This document shows, one piece after another, positions 55,247 to 64,000 of a DNA stretch of 64,000 bases. The notes beneath the pieces are model-generated. The model saw only the letters and a program-made list of their open reading frames with translations, was not told the DNA's origin and searched no databases. Source of the DNA: Evernia prunastri (lineage: Eukaryota; Ascomycota; Lecanoromycetes; Lecanorales; Parmeliaceae); contig NKYR01000038.1 in assembly GCA_003184365.1 (NCBI GenBank), positions 124,001 through 188,000 of the forward strand, given 5' to 3'. A program made the position numbers and the translations under genes. Positions within the stretch are counted from its first letter, which is position 1; each line of letters starts with the position of its first letter.

Positions 55247-56995
55247 TCATAAGACTCCTCCGGGAAGTTGGATGCTACTCTGGTGACCCCTCCCAGTTCC
55301 CAAACCTCCCGTATCATATCCTCCCCCTCCTCCACCACCCATACCCACACCTTGGCCGCCTCCACTACCTGTCGGCCCACTATGTCCCTCTAGCGGTGCC
55401 GCGTGCCGTCTCAGCATAAACATGGGCTTCCTTCCCTCCTTATCCAGTTGTTTGAACAGTATCAGCGGCTTCTCTCGCAGGCCTAGACACCGCTCTTGAT
55501 CACCGTACACAATGTACAAGGCATAGTTCTTCCAGTCCTGGTTGATGTTGTACTTTTTGAGAGCTGCAGGAAGGACCTTTTCGCATGGGTCTTCCATGCT
55601 GACGCGGAACGATTTGAAGATTTCGACTCCGGGCTCGCGATTGTTTCCGCCGGAGGAGGGTGGTTCGTCTTGCATTTGCTGTTGTTGTCGCTGTTGCTGG
55701 GCCTGCTGGTATTGCTCAGGAGCTGCAGCTCGATTCCGCTGGCTGCCTGGGGTAGGAGTAGGGTTGCTGCGATCGCGGTCGCGCTCACGGTCTCGATCGG
55801 AGGTGAATGTAGAGACCGAAGACGAATAGCCTTGTGGGTCTTCTGCATGAGAGTACATGGTCCGAGAGCCACCACTCGAAGGTTGTTGGTCGCGGTAGGT
55901 ACGTTGGTGAAGGGTAGGCTGATTTACATAGGTGTTTGGGGAGGTCGGTGAGGGTATGTTGACTTGCGATGGTGATGTGGCAGCTTGAGAGCCTCCCATT
56001 GCGGTGGTGGTCAGATGATTCGAGGCTGCGACGGCGGCTGCAGAGGGATCGAGTGACGTATCAGCCTGACGACCTTCGGGTATAGACTGGGGCACATGGG
56101 TCGGGGAACTGCTCTTCGGCGTGCCGCCGAGGAACAGTCGTTTGGTGGAGAACTTGCGGGATAAGCTGCTGCCCATCTTTTGCTCTGCTGGCAGCTGTGA
56201 TACCATTGGTGACATGCCATCTTCGTGATGATTGGGACTGTGGTTGTTGTTCGGATGATAAGGCAAGGGTTGGGAGTAGTCTTTCGCCATCCTAAAGATG
56301 GGCAAAAGCTCGTCTCGCAGTCGCCGGTACTCGTCGGTGATCTTTCGCAGTTCAGCCTCAGCTGCTTGTATACGGTGATCGCGGATTTCGATGGACTTTA
56401 TGATGCGGGAGATGTCATCTCTGGTGGCGGTTTGATCTTGAGCCATAGCGTCGGCGGCTAAACAAATTGTCAGACATACTGGGAGGGATGAGGGGAGTGA
56501 GGGATTTACATGGCGGTATCCAATGATCGGAGTCTATGGGTATATCTTGCTTGATCTTCACATCGTAGACGCCCTTGAGGATTGTGAGTCTATGCCCGAC
56601 ACTGATGATTGCCATCTCCTTCAGTTCTTCGTGTCGTAATGCTATCAGCGCTTCACCGACTATCTCGTTCTCTGTGCAAGACATGCCCGTTAGCTCGTTT
56701 CGGAAGCGGCGCATGGTTCATGCCTACCCAAGAACTTGTCACAATACTGCGGGAGCCCGAGGCTGGAAATGTAATCTGCGCATTGTTCCGTTGTCCACCC
56801 CACTATTGTATTCCCAGGCGACAGCTTTCCCAGATCTATGTTGTGCCCAAAAGTAGTAGGCGTAGGCTCGGTAGAAGGGGGGTCAGAGTCCGTCGGAGAG
56901 GCATCGTCGTCGGTAGCAAGGAGAGGCGAGGTCATAACGCTCCTTTCGTACTCGTCGTCCGCATCCGAGTCATGGTAGGTTGTCGGTATGGCCAT
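55247..56995 (-). CDS. STE50: Ste50-type adaptor, SAM and Ras-association domains, 546 aa
   Basis: MAPK adaptor that couples Ste11-type MAPKKK to Cdc42 and membrane sensors. Minus-strand exons 56995-56728, 56671-56510, 56457-55247 (1641 nt). The SAM domain is rebuilt across intron 1: GWTTEQCADYISSLGLPQYC, DKFLENEIVGEALIALRHEE, LKEMAIISVGHRLTILKGVY. A coiled segment follows (DDISRIIKSIEIRDHRIQAA). The middle is Ser/Gln-rich with a polyQ run (QQAQQQRQQQQMQ). The RA domain is near the C-terminus: SFRVSMEDPCEKVLPAALKK, YNINQDWKNYALYIVYGDQE, LILFKQLDKEGRKPMFMLRR. A glycine-rich tail ends the protein. Domain order and length fit filamentous-fungal Ste50. Confidence 0.94.
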
Positions 56996-58111
56996 GGTGT
57001 GATGGCTTGTTAAAGAATGCGGCTATGTCATGGCAGGCGTACAAATGATGGTGAGCCCCAAGATATACCACCTGCCCGGTCTCGGCCCCAGAAGAATCTT
57101 CTGGCGTCTTGTGGAACGTCGTGGTCTGATAGCTATGAAGAGTGAGACTTGGTCGTGAGAGTATGGCAATATCTTGAGACACAGTGTTCACACAAGCCCA
57201 AGGCTAGAATTGGTACGGGCGTCTATTATTGGAGGTTGGGTTTGTTTGCAGTGTGGGGAAAGGGAGCGGCGACAGGGTTCGAATGATTAGTATGATTGCT
57301 CTCCGTCTCGTCGCACGGCAATGTCTTAGACAGCAAGTATGGTAGCTTTGTGCTTGTGAATATCGTCTTGAAGGTGGAAGTGGAGTGTGAGTATAGAGTG
57401 AGAATTGGTGCAATTTGAGAAGCGTCAGGCTCCAAGGTAAGGAAGGTCAGGTAAGCCAAGCCATCAGCCCTGTTGATCAAACGCATTAGGCAAGGCGGCA
57501 CATAAGGTAATCCATATTCCATTAATGCGGCTCCTCCCGAGGCATAAACAATTGGCATAACTTATGCTCCCTCCTTTGGTACTATGTACCTACGGTAAAA
57601 TATGTTATTATCTGTACACCTACACCAGGGCATGTTTAAAGGTGCAGTCCCACTTGTGTATCATCTATCAAATGCTTGAATGATAATGATAGGAATAAAC
57701 ACCATTTAAACGCTTACTATGATATCCAGGTAATGGGATTGCCGTGGATAAACCTTTACGTACTTGAGCATCTAATTAAATCAATAATAGCATAGGTATT
57801 GGCACTGCTTCGAATCGAAAATAACCTCAACGCTCAAGGTGGTATCGACAAATGTAGGTACATATAGTCATTAAGCTATGCTTCCGCACAAGGTTGGCGG
57901 TACAGCGTCACCGTCGTCACCTGCATTAGAAAGCTCCACGTAACGCCACGCTGGAAATGCGGTCGGAATGGTGGAAATCTCGAATCCGAGAACATCAATC
58001 ATCGATCAAATTCGTGTATCATCGTCTCGCACGCTTGCTCGCTCGCTCTGTACATGCAAATATCTCTCTCCGAAGCAAATTCGCTGGTCTCGGAGTCTCC
58101 ATTCAGAAGCC
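56996..58111. other. Intergenic, ~1.1 kb
   Basis: Contains the STE50 promoter and 5' UTR. No gene recognised. Confidence 0.4.
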
Positions 58112-58921
58112 TCACAGTAGCCAAATGAACCCACCCGAGCCTGCGAGCAAGGCCCACAGCCACACACTCACTGCTGCGTCGTGGCTTGCTGAAGACCCTA
58201 TATCCAGTGGCGTTCCTCCGCCGTTGCCACTACCCGTAGATGTCGATGTGCTGGAAGTCGAAGTAGAGCTTTTAGTGTGCGATGTGCCGGTCGAAGTATC
58301 TGAAGGCGACACTTCTGGTGCTACCGTAATCCCCACGACTGCAACGCTCGTAGTTGTAGGTCCAGGAGTGACGGTAATTGGAACCACTGTCGTGGTGGAA
58401 GACGTAGCAGCGGCTTGGGGCGTCGAGGGTGTAGATGTGAGCGCAGTAGATGTGGACGTGCTTGAGGTACTTGGGGTGCTTGAGGTGCTTGAGGCGCTTG
58501 AGCTGGTCGTAGTAATTGTGGTCAATATCGTAGTCGATGCGCTTGCCTCCCCCGCAGCAGACTGAACGCCATTACCACCGCTGGAGGATGAGCTCCCCGC
58601 AGCGTTCGAGCAGAGTGTTTGGACCCCCTCCCCAGCAAGAAATAGCCCGATCAACGTGTTCCCGTACGCACTTTGGTCCAGACACTCTGCCCTCAAGGTG
58701 TTGGTTAGACTATCCAGGAAGCCGATGCATTTGGCGGAGCAGCCTTGCCCGTTAAGGTCGGAGTCGAGGCAGTCTGTGAGGGGCGTGTTGTAGGCGTTTG
58801 TGCAGGCAGCGGAGAAGCCGTTGATTGGTTGGAAGTTTGAGAGCGTGCGGGCGGAAATTGCTCTCAAGAAGGAAATGAGGACCAGGGCGGTCGGAACCTG
58901 CGTGGCTGGTAATAGGCGCAT
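58112..58921 (-). CDS. GPI-anchored Cys/Ser/Thr-rich cell-wall protein, 269 aa
   Basis: Signal peptide MRLLPATQVPTALVLISFLR precedes a compact N-terminal domain with seven Cys: AACTNAYNTPLTDCLDSD, GQGCSAKCIGFLDSL, RAECLDQSAYG and VQTLCSNA. A long Ser/Thr stretch (residues 108-240), likely O-glycosylated, follows. The end, SASHDAAVSVWLWALLAGSG plus GFIWLL, is a hydrophobic tail after a small-residue omega-site region, typical of a GPI signal. The spaced cysteine block resembles domains seen in fungal surface proteins, but no specific family is claimed. The frame on the opposite strand is a shadow. Confidence 0.8.
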   Translation of the reverse strand: MRLLPATQVPTALVLISFLRAISARTLSNFQPINGFSAACTNAYNTPLTDCLDSDLNGQGCSAKCIGFLDSLTNTLRAECLDQSAYGNTLIGLFLAGEGVQTLCSNAAGSSSSSGGNGVQSAAGEASASTTILTTITTTSSSASSTSSTPSTSSTSTSTALTSTPSTPQAAATSSTTTVVPITVTPGPTTTSVAVVGITVAPEVSPSDTSTGTSHTKSSTSTSSTSTSTGSGNGGGTPLDIGSSASHDAAVSVWLWALLAGSGGFIWLL

Positions 58922-60863
58922 GGTTGCTTGTTGGGTGACGATCTTTCAAGACAGGGTGTGCGCAGAGCTGTTTTCGGTCGAGGAAACTTAGGTTGAGAGA
59001 CTGAGAAATGAGAGAAAAACGCGGTGGTTGTTTTGTTACGTGTTTTGAGAGGAGCTCGTGCAGCGGAGAAGAGGCGTTGGATAACACAGAGCAGTCCGGT
59101 TGTTTATCTGCCAATCGGATACAAGAGAGCCGCTAGGGATTGTACCAATCCATCCAAGTCATTACTAAGAGAGCGTTATGGGCATGAAAGGATTGTGTAT
59201 ATGTAAGTCCAAGACTTGTTACGGAGTGACGAACAATATTCACTCGTGACTCGTGAGGTGAGGTTGCTGTGTTGTGCAGACTGAAGAATGAAGGAAGGCG
59301 CAGTCAATGCGCAAATCTAGAGATCGGTGACCGAGATGATCAAATAAACAATCATCCATCCACCAGGGCGTCAATTCACTTCCATCTTGTAGTTTCTGGT
59401 CCGATAGCTCGGACAGCTCGCTCTTTTGAAGGCCAAAGAATCCAAGGAAATTGTATAGACTCGAGACAAACTTGAAACATTGATGGGGAAACTTACTTCT
59501 AAGCGCCACATCTTTACTCACGCGATCCGGCCCGTCGATTGGTTCAAAGGCATGAGGCAACGCATGTCAAGCGGCTATGTACTGTGAGATGACTTCAGGC
59601 CATGCTTGCGAAATGCTATTGCTTGCCTTGTATTTGCATCAAAGCGCCATCCCCTGGGAGATGCTGTCAAATCAGCATGAGGTGGAAGAACGTTTGTTCC
59701 TGCAACGGGATGACGCTACTCGTATGTATGAAACTTCTTTAAGTTGAACATTGGGTGTACTACTTAGTAGTATAATTAAATATTGTGATTGATTTAAAAA
59801 GTCTACGCTTGACCTAGATTGTTATAATTTATTCACAAGCCCAGCGCGATCCCTGGATCCGACCAGACCTCCAACCTGCCCATTTGGACAACTGATGCGA
59901 ACGGATTCCTCACGGCGCACGCAGAATGCCTCTTGATCTGTGGACCCCACAGCAAGCTCGAGGATGTCTCGCTTCCTTCGCCAAGGGTGCTTCTCTCCAT
60001 TCGAATGCACCTGGCTCTCTTGGCGGTGCGGTGCTCAGGCGAGCTCAAACTTTTTGAAGTGCCAGGGCATTTGTAGGTCCGAAAATGATGGTCATCAAAT
60101 CTGAGGCTCCCCGATGTAAAGTGTACCGAGATGGGATCGCATGATCACGAAGATATCCCCGCAGTAACAGCCAACATAGTCCTTGAGGTGACGTTAGGCA
60201 TCCTTTTAGATTGTGGTATAATGGAGATTGTCTTTTGTTCCTGCAGGCTAGTGCTCGAAGGAGGTGCAATACAAAGTCACTTTCTGCAAATAGTACTACG
60301 CAGGCTACATACCGCTTCATACCCACTTAGTAGCAGACCAGCAAGATATTTCCTGCAACTTGGGCGAGAAGCAAGGGAAAAGGAAAGATTGGCCTGTAAA
60401 ATATGGTCGTCCTCGTTTGTAATATGTCGCGGCGTCCTCTCCACTGTTGAAAGACCCTTCTTTGCCTCCCTGGCTCACTTTGTCTTTCATGTCATCTCGA
60501 TCCTGCTCTCTTTCTTTCTGCTGACTCTAGGTCGAAACAAGAGTGTACTAGTAGGGCTTGCTTGTGATGAATGTGATACTAAATTATTCCAGCTTCTGTA
60601 CTGAATGATGACTGAGCTCTTTAGTATTGGAAGCCGGCGATGTCGGTGCCTACCTTCTCCTCCGAAATGGGTTATGTTCTCGCTGTCCAAATCTTGTGTA
60701 ATCCAAGAAGTATGATTTCTCCTTCGACTCTATGGAAGACCTAGAATATAAGGTGCCTTAGGAGAAGCGCATTCCCACTGCTAGAGCGATCTTGAGTAGG
60801 CGAATCTGAGACACAGCGATTTGAGAAATGTATTGAGCAAGCTGTCATCACAAGGACGAAAAT
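58922..60863. other. Gene-free stretch, 1.9 kb
   Basis: A 157-codon frame at 60131-60604 (+) has no recognisable motif and is not accepted. Otherwise nothing seen. Confidence 0.4.
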
Positions 60864-61217
60864 ATGAGTTCCTCCCCCCCAGTCACATCTCCTGCGAACC
60901 CCAATGAGTCTTTACCATTGGGCCATTCTGATCTCGGCGATCCAGCTGCAAAAGCAGAACCTATTGAGTATCCGGAGTGTGCAGACTGTTAGTGTAAAGC
61001 AATCGCCGAACACCATAGTGAAGTCTTAGACAGACCGAATGACTCGGACCAGAATGGTATAATTGAAGTCCGAAGGCTGTTTGACGAATGGTCTCGTAAA
61101 TGCCATCCCATCTGTTCGAAAGGATCAAAGGTTGCAATGACACAAGAGACCGTTCATGACACGTGGTCAAGGCATCAGGGAACATTACGGATAGACGTTA
61201 GAGATGTTCAAGAATAG
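60864..61217 (+). CDS. Small hypothetical protein with an in-frame TAG or a 42-nt intron
   Basis: ATG at 60864 opens MSSSPPVTSPANPNESLPLG, running to EPIEYPECADC. A TAG at 60990-60992 follows and the same frame continues as CKAIAEHHSEVLDRPNDSDQ, then IIEVRRLFDEWSRKCHPICS, to a stop at 61215-61217. The TAG sits inside a 42-nt GTTAGT..CTTAG segment (60988-61029), a multiple of three, whose removal keeps the frame (CADY/RPNDSD). So it is either a two-exon gene of about 103 residues or a gene broken by a nonsense change. The protein-like composition on both sides argues against chance. No family recognised. Confidence 0.4.
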
Positions 61218-61533
61218 CAGGAATCTGATCTCGTGAATAATAAAAGTCATCAGTGAAAAGGCTGCGCCATCAGTGTTCAGCCACTAGATGATGTACCTTA
61301 CTTACCTTAGCCTTTAGGTACGAGTAAGCCGACTCCGCCCCGCTTAGCTCCACTAAAAATGTCACTCTGCCACTGCCACCGCGGGGTCCTACCCTCCTCA
61401 ATAAATACTCCGCAGCATCCTCTTCTCACTTCTCACTTCTCACTCATCTTACGACTTCAACCTGTGTTTTCCACACCCTACCTATCTATAATCTAAGAGG
61501 TCAGCTTCTCCAAAAACATCCATCCAAATCAAC
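61218..61533 (+). promoter_or_regulatory. Promoter/5' UTR region of the glycine-zipper gene
   Basis: Contains pyrimidine-rich stretches and the repeated ttctcactt motif at about 61427-61446, close to the start at 61534. No gene. Confidence 0.45.
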
Positions 61534-62251
61534 ATGTCAGACCCATACAACCAATACCCCCCAAATTACTCCCAAGGTTACCTACAACAGGGCCCTCCTC
61601 AGGGTTACGGCCACCAAGATTATCCACCTCAACCCCAATATGGCGAAGCTCCTCAAGGTTATGGTCCACCACAAAGAGTAAATTCATTTGGCCCTCCACA
61701 ACATGGAGGCTTTCAGCACGGACAGCAGGGTGGCCAATACGGCCAGTATGATGCCAGTAACCCCCAGGGCCAGAGTGCATACTAGTAGGCCTTACCACCG
61801 CTGCATCTCAACCCTGCAACTGACAAAAGTCTCTAGCGGTAACCCACCACCTCAAGATCCCCGCTACGCTTCCACTCCTCAGTACTGCCAGCCACAATAC
61901 GGCCAAGAGGGATACCAGCAGCAGCAGCAGCAGGGCTACGGACAAGAGGGTCGTGATCCCAACGCTCCCTACGACCCCAACGCACCTCAGGGCGAAGAAG
62001 GCGAGCGCGGTCTGATGGGTGCTATTGGTGGTGGACTAGCGGGTCGTTATGCGGGCAAGCAGATGGGAGGACACAGTTTCTTAGGTATGATTGGTGGAGC
62101 GATTGCCGGGAGCAAGTTAGAGGACGCAGCGAAGGAGAAGTGGGGTGGTGGCGGGTCACAGGGTGGAAAGCATCACCACCATCATGGCAGTCACAACGGA
62201 GGAAGTCAATATGGTGGGAGCAAGTATGGCGGAGGAGGCGGGAGATGGTGA
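61534..62251 (+). CDS. Gln/Pro/Tyr/Gly-rich protein with glycine-zipper segment, 221 aa
   Basis: Exons 61534-61784 and 61837-62251, intron 52 nt (GTAGGC..CTCTAG), joining QGQSAY to YGNPPPQDPRY. The N-terminal 130 residues are repeats of Q/P/Y/G (SQGYLQQGPPQGYGHQDYPP) like prion-like or annexin-N-terminal sequences. The C-terminal part has two small-residue helices, RGLMGAIGGGLAGRYAGKQM and SFLGMIGGAIAGSKLEDAAK, a glycine-zipper (2TM) motif that could insert into membranes. It ends in a His/Gly-rich tail (KHHHHHGSHNGGS). Widely found in fungi as stress-related small proteins; role unknown. Confidence 0.85.
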
Positions 62252-62886
62252 AAGGAGACGGGAAAGACTGCAGATTGGGATGGAGGGTCTATGACTCGAC
62301 TCTACGGCTATTGGCAAGGAAAGGCGTTTGCATGCATGACGTTCACGAATGATAGAAGATCCTTGATGCCTAGCTCTTAACACGTTTTCTCGGTTCTTCG
62401 ATGAATGTTCTGTCTTCTCTCAAGCTCTAAGGTTTGTTCACCTCGTACGGCTGAGCTGAAGATGGCCTTGCCAAATGAGACATTCAGCATCGATTGATTG
62501 ATTGATTGATTGATTGATTATATCATACTACCCTGAAGTCTTGCCTGATTGGCCGACTATGCGAGATCATGTAATCTATCTATCAAATGCCCTGAATCCT
62601 GAATCATTGAAAGAGGCTACCCTACAATCGCCGGACCTCTTTCGTAAAGAACCATTTCCCGTTTTTTGACCCGGAACCCTTGGTGTTTCTATGTAGTCTT
62701 GCAGTATAGGGTGGGACCCCTCTAAGCCCGGGGGTCCCAAAGAACAGTATCCCACTCCCAATTCCAACTCTTTTCCATTCAAGCCTACTAGGCGGAGTTG
62801 CCCTGACGACTGCTGAGGGTCACTACTTCTCAGTATAGTCTGTTACTCGGTAGGCGGCCGAGATTCAAGATCCGATGGAACCACAT
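62252..62886. other. Intergenic with GATT microsatellite
   Basis: (GATT)n run at 62492-62520. No gene recognised. Confidence 0.5.
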
Positions 62887-63559
62887 TCGGATACGTTTCG
62901 ATAGGGCGAAGTCGAACGATTTGAAACCATATACATCGAGACACCCCGGAAGAGGACAGGGTGGATGATCGCTCGCGTCGTAGGCTGAGTAGGTAGTCGA
63001 TGACGGTATAAGAAGACGAAGATGCTCNCCTTGGTTGGAATGTTGGAATACGTGTCCTCTACAGGGGAGGTAGCTCATTAGGAAGCAGCATAAGTAGCTG
63101 GCTTCTATCTGCATTTGACTCTTCATTCGAATTGATCTCTTTCAGAGTCATAGCATTCTTTCGTCCCGCCCGCCCACGCCTGTTGCATGTATATAGCTTC
63201 GTTTTTCACTCCAGGTCTATGCTGCTAGAAGCATGGGAGTTAGTCTAGCGCTGGGGTTACGAGGATATGCCTTTTCAGGCCTCTATTGGACTCAGAGCCC
63301 TGGCGTTAGGTAGACGCAACCACGTATCGACTTTCTGTATAGCCTCATGATTGCCATTTGCGTGATTCAGCCTCATGGTTGCCATTGTTTGCTACAGGGA
63401 AGAGATTTAGGATACTAATCGGATACGTTTCGATAGGGCGAAGTCGAACGATTTGAAACCATATACATCGAGACACCCCGGAAGAGGACAGGGTGGATGA
63501 TCGCTCGCGTCGTAGGCTGAGTAGGTAGTCGATGACGGTATAAGAAGACGAAGATGCTC
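62887..63559. repeat. 141-bp exact direct duplication
   Basis: 62887-63027 is repeated identically at 63419-63559, 532 bp apart. The first copy ends at the single N at 63028. Neither copy contains a gene. It may be a true dispersed repeat or, given the N, an assembly join error. A 28-bp tandem (gcctcatgattgccattt-type) lies between them at about 63342-63396. Confidence 0.85.
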
Positions 63560-64000
63560 TCTTGGGGTGATTAGAGGGTGATGCGGTATTGCGGAGGCTG
63601 AATCAGAAATGTAATGTCTAGATGTTGAGATCTGACAGTGTAGAGGCGTTACGGCCTATGCTGAAATGACTGTGTGCTACTGTTTGTTGACATGATTGAA
63701 ATGACACGTGACTTTTTGTCGAACGCGTCGAGAGACTGTTTTATAGACTGTTTTGAGGATTGTGTGCTTATGGTAGGGCGAGGTCGGTAGATGATCCGTA
63801 TCGTGAGCTTATGACTCAGTCGAAAGAGAGGCTTTTGATGACCTGACTGTCGGAAAGAGTACGTGGCATCGCGCGATTTTCAGAGGTCCTTGGACCCGAG
63901 GCCTACAGTCGTGTAAACTGCTTATTATGGGTACGGGCAGATACCTCATAATGAGCTGATTACCGTACTGTAGGCCTCAGACCCGTAAATGATGTCGTTG
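63560..64000. other. Gene-free right end with a foldback
   Basis: No gene. An imperfect stem-loop spans about 63893-63984: gaggcctacagt at 63898 pairs with actgtaggcctc at 63967, and the inner parts (cttattatggg / cctcataatgag) also pair imperfectly. It resembles a small foldback element. Confidence 0.6.

Noticed and set aside
60131..60604. 157-codon plus-strand frame
   Set aside because: No recognisable motif, no splice or context support.

Overview
The window is nuclear DNA of a filamentous ascomycete (Pezizomycotina). The support is genes with many 42-115 bp GT-AG introns, long AT-richer intergenic stretches, and typical fungal families: 2EXR/F-box-like proteins, ArAE_2/BRE4-like membrane protein, fungal rhodopsin-type membrane protein, PQ-loop transporter, Ste50, Pex11C-like peroxin, a LIM protein with a fungal N-terminal helical domain, and a GPI-anchored Cys/Ser/Thr-rich protein. 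A Leotiomycetes/Helotiales origin is my guess from family content and is not proven. No bacterial, viral, CRISPR, rRNA or tRNA features were found.

Layout, left to right. 0-3.2 kb: glycine cleavage H protein (GCV3), then two tandem paralogous F-box-like/2EXR proteins. 3.2-4.0 kb: a 528-bp terminal-inverted-repeat element (MITE) next to a roughly 100-bp foldback. 4.4-8.0 kb: a seven-exon, 1060-residue multi-pass membrane protein (BRE4/ArAE_2 type). 8-10.3 kb: gene-poor, with a second 528-bp relative of the MITE interleaved with a different 90-bp inverted repeat. 10.3-15 kb: a kelch-propeller membrane protein and a rhodopsin-like seven-TM protein. 15-18 kb: no gene recognised. 18-23.3 kb: zinc alcohol dehydrogenase (-), a conserved multi-pass membrane protein, and a PQ-loop vacuolar-type transporter. 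23.3-27.2 kb: gene desert with hairpins and two tandem-repeat arrays. 27.2-36.3 kb: a divergent casein kinase 1 (-), a secreted serine carboxypeptidase, a fungal-N-domain/LIM protein (an assembly gap lies in one intron) and a small acidic protein. 36.8-62.3 kb is a denser housekeeping block: CDC48 (-), a small coiled-coil protein, a Pex11C-like peroxin (-), a Cys-motif protein (-), PIF1 helicase, EDC3, a U-box cyclophilin (CYP8/PPIL2 type), STE50 (-), a GPI-anchored protein (-), a small doubtful gene with an in-frame TAG, and a glycine-zipper protein. 62.3-64 kb holds a 141-bp exact duplication next to an N and a terminal foldback.

There is no single gene cluster or operon-like system. Functional themes are protein quality control (CDC48, U-box cyclophilin, F-box-like proteins), mRNA decay (EDC3), DNA/mtDNA maintenance (PIF1) and signalling (STE50, CK1). 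The most notable unexplained points are: (i) in-frame TAG codons in two genes, each inside a 3n-length GT..AG segment; (ii) a 528-bp TIR element family with interleaved inverted repeats; (iii) the LIM protein with an N-terminal domain of NLR/STAND type; (iv) probable assembly mis-joins at both N positions.
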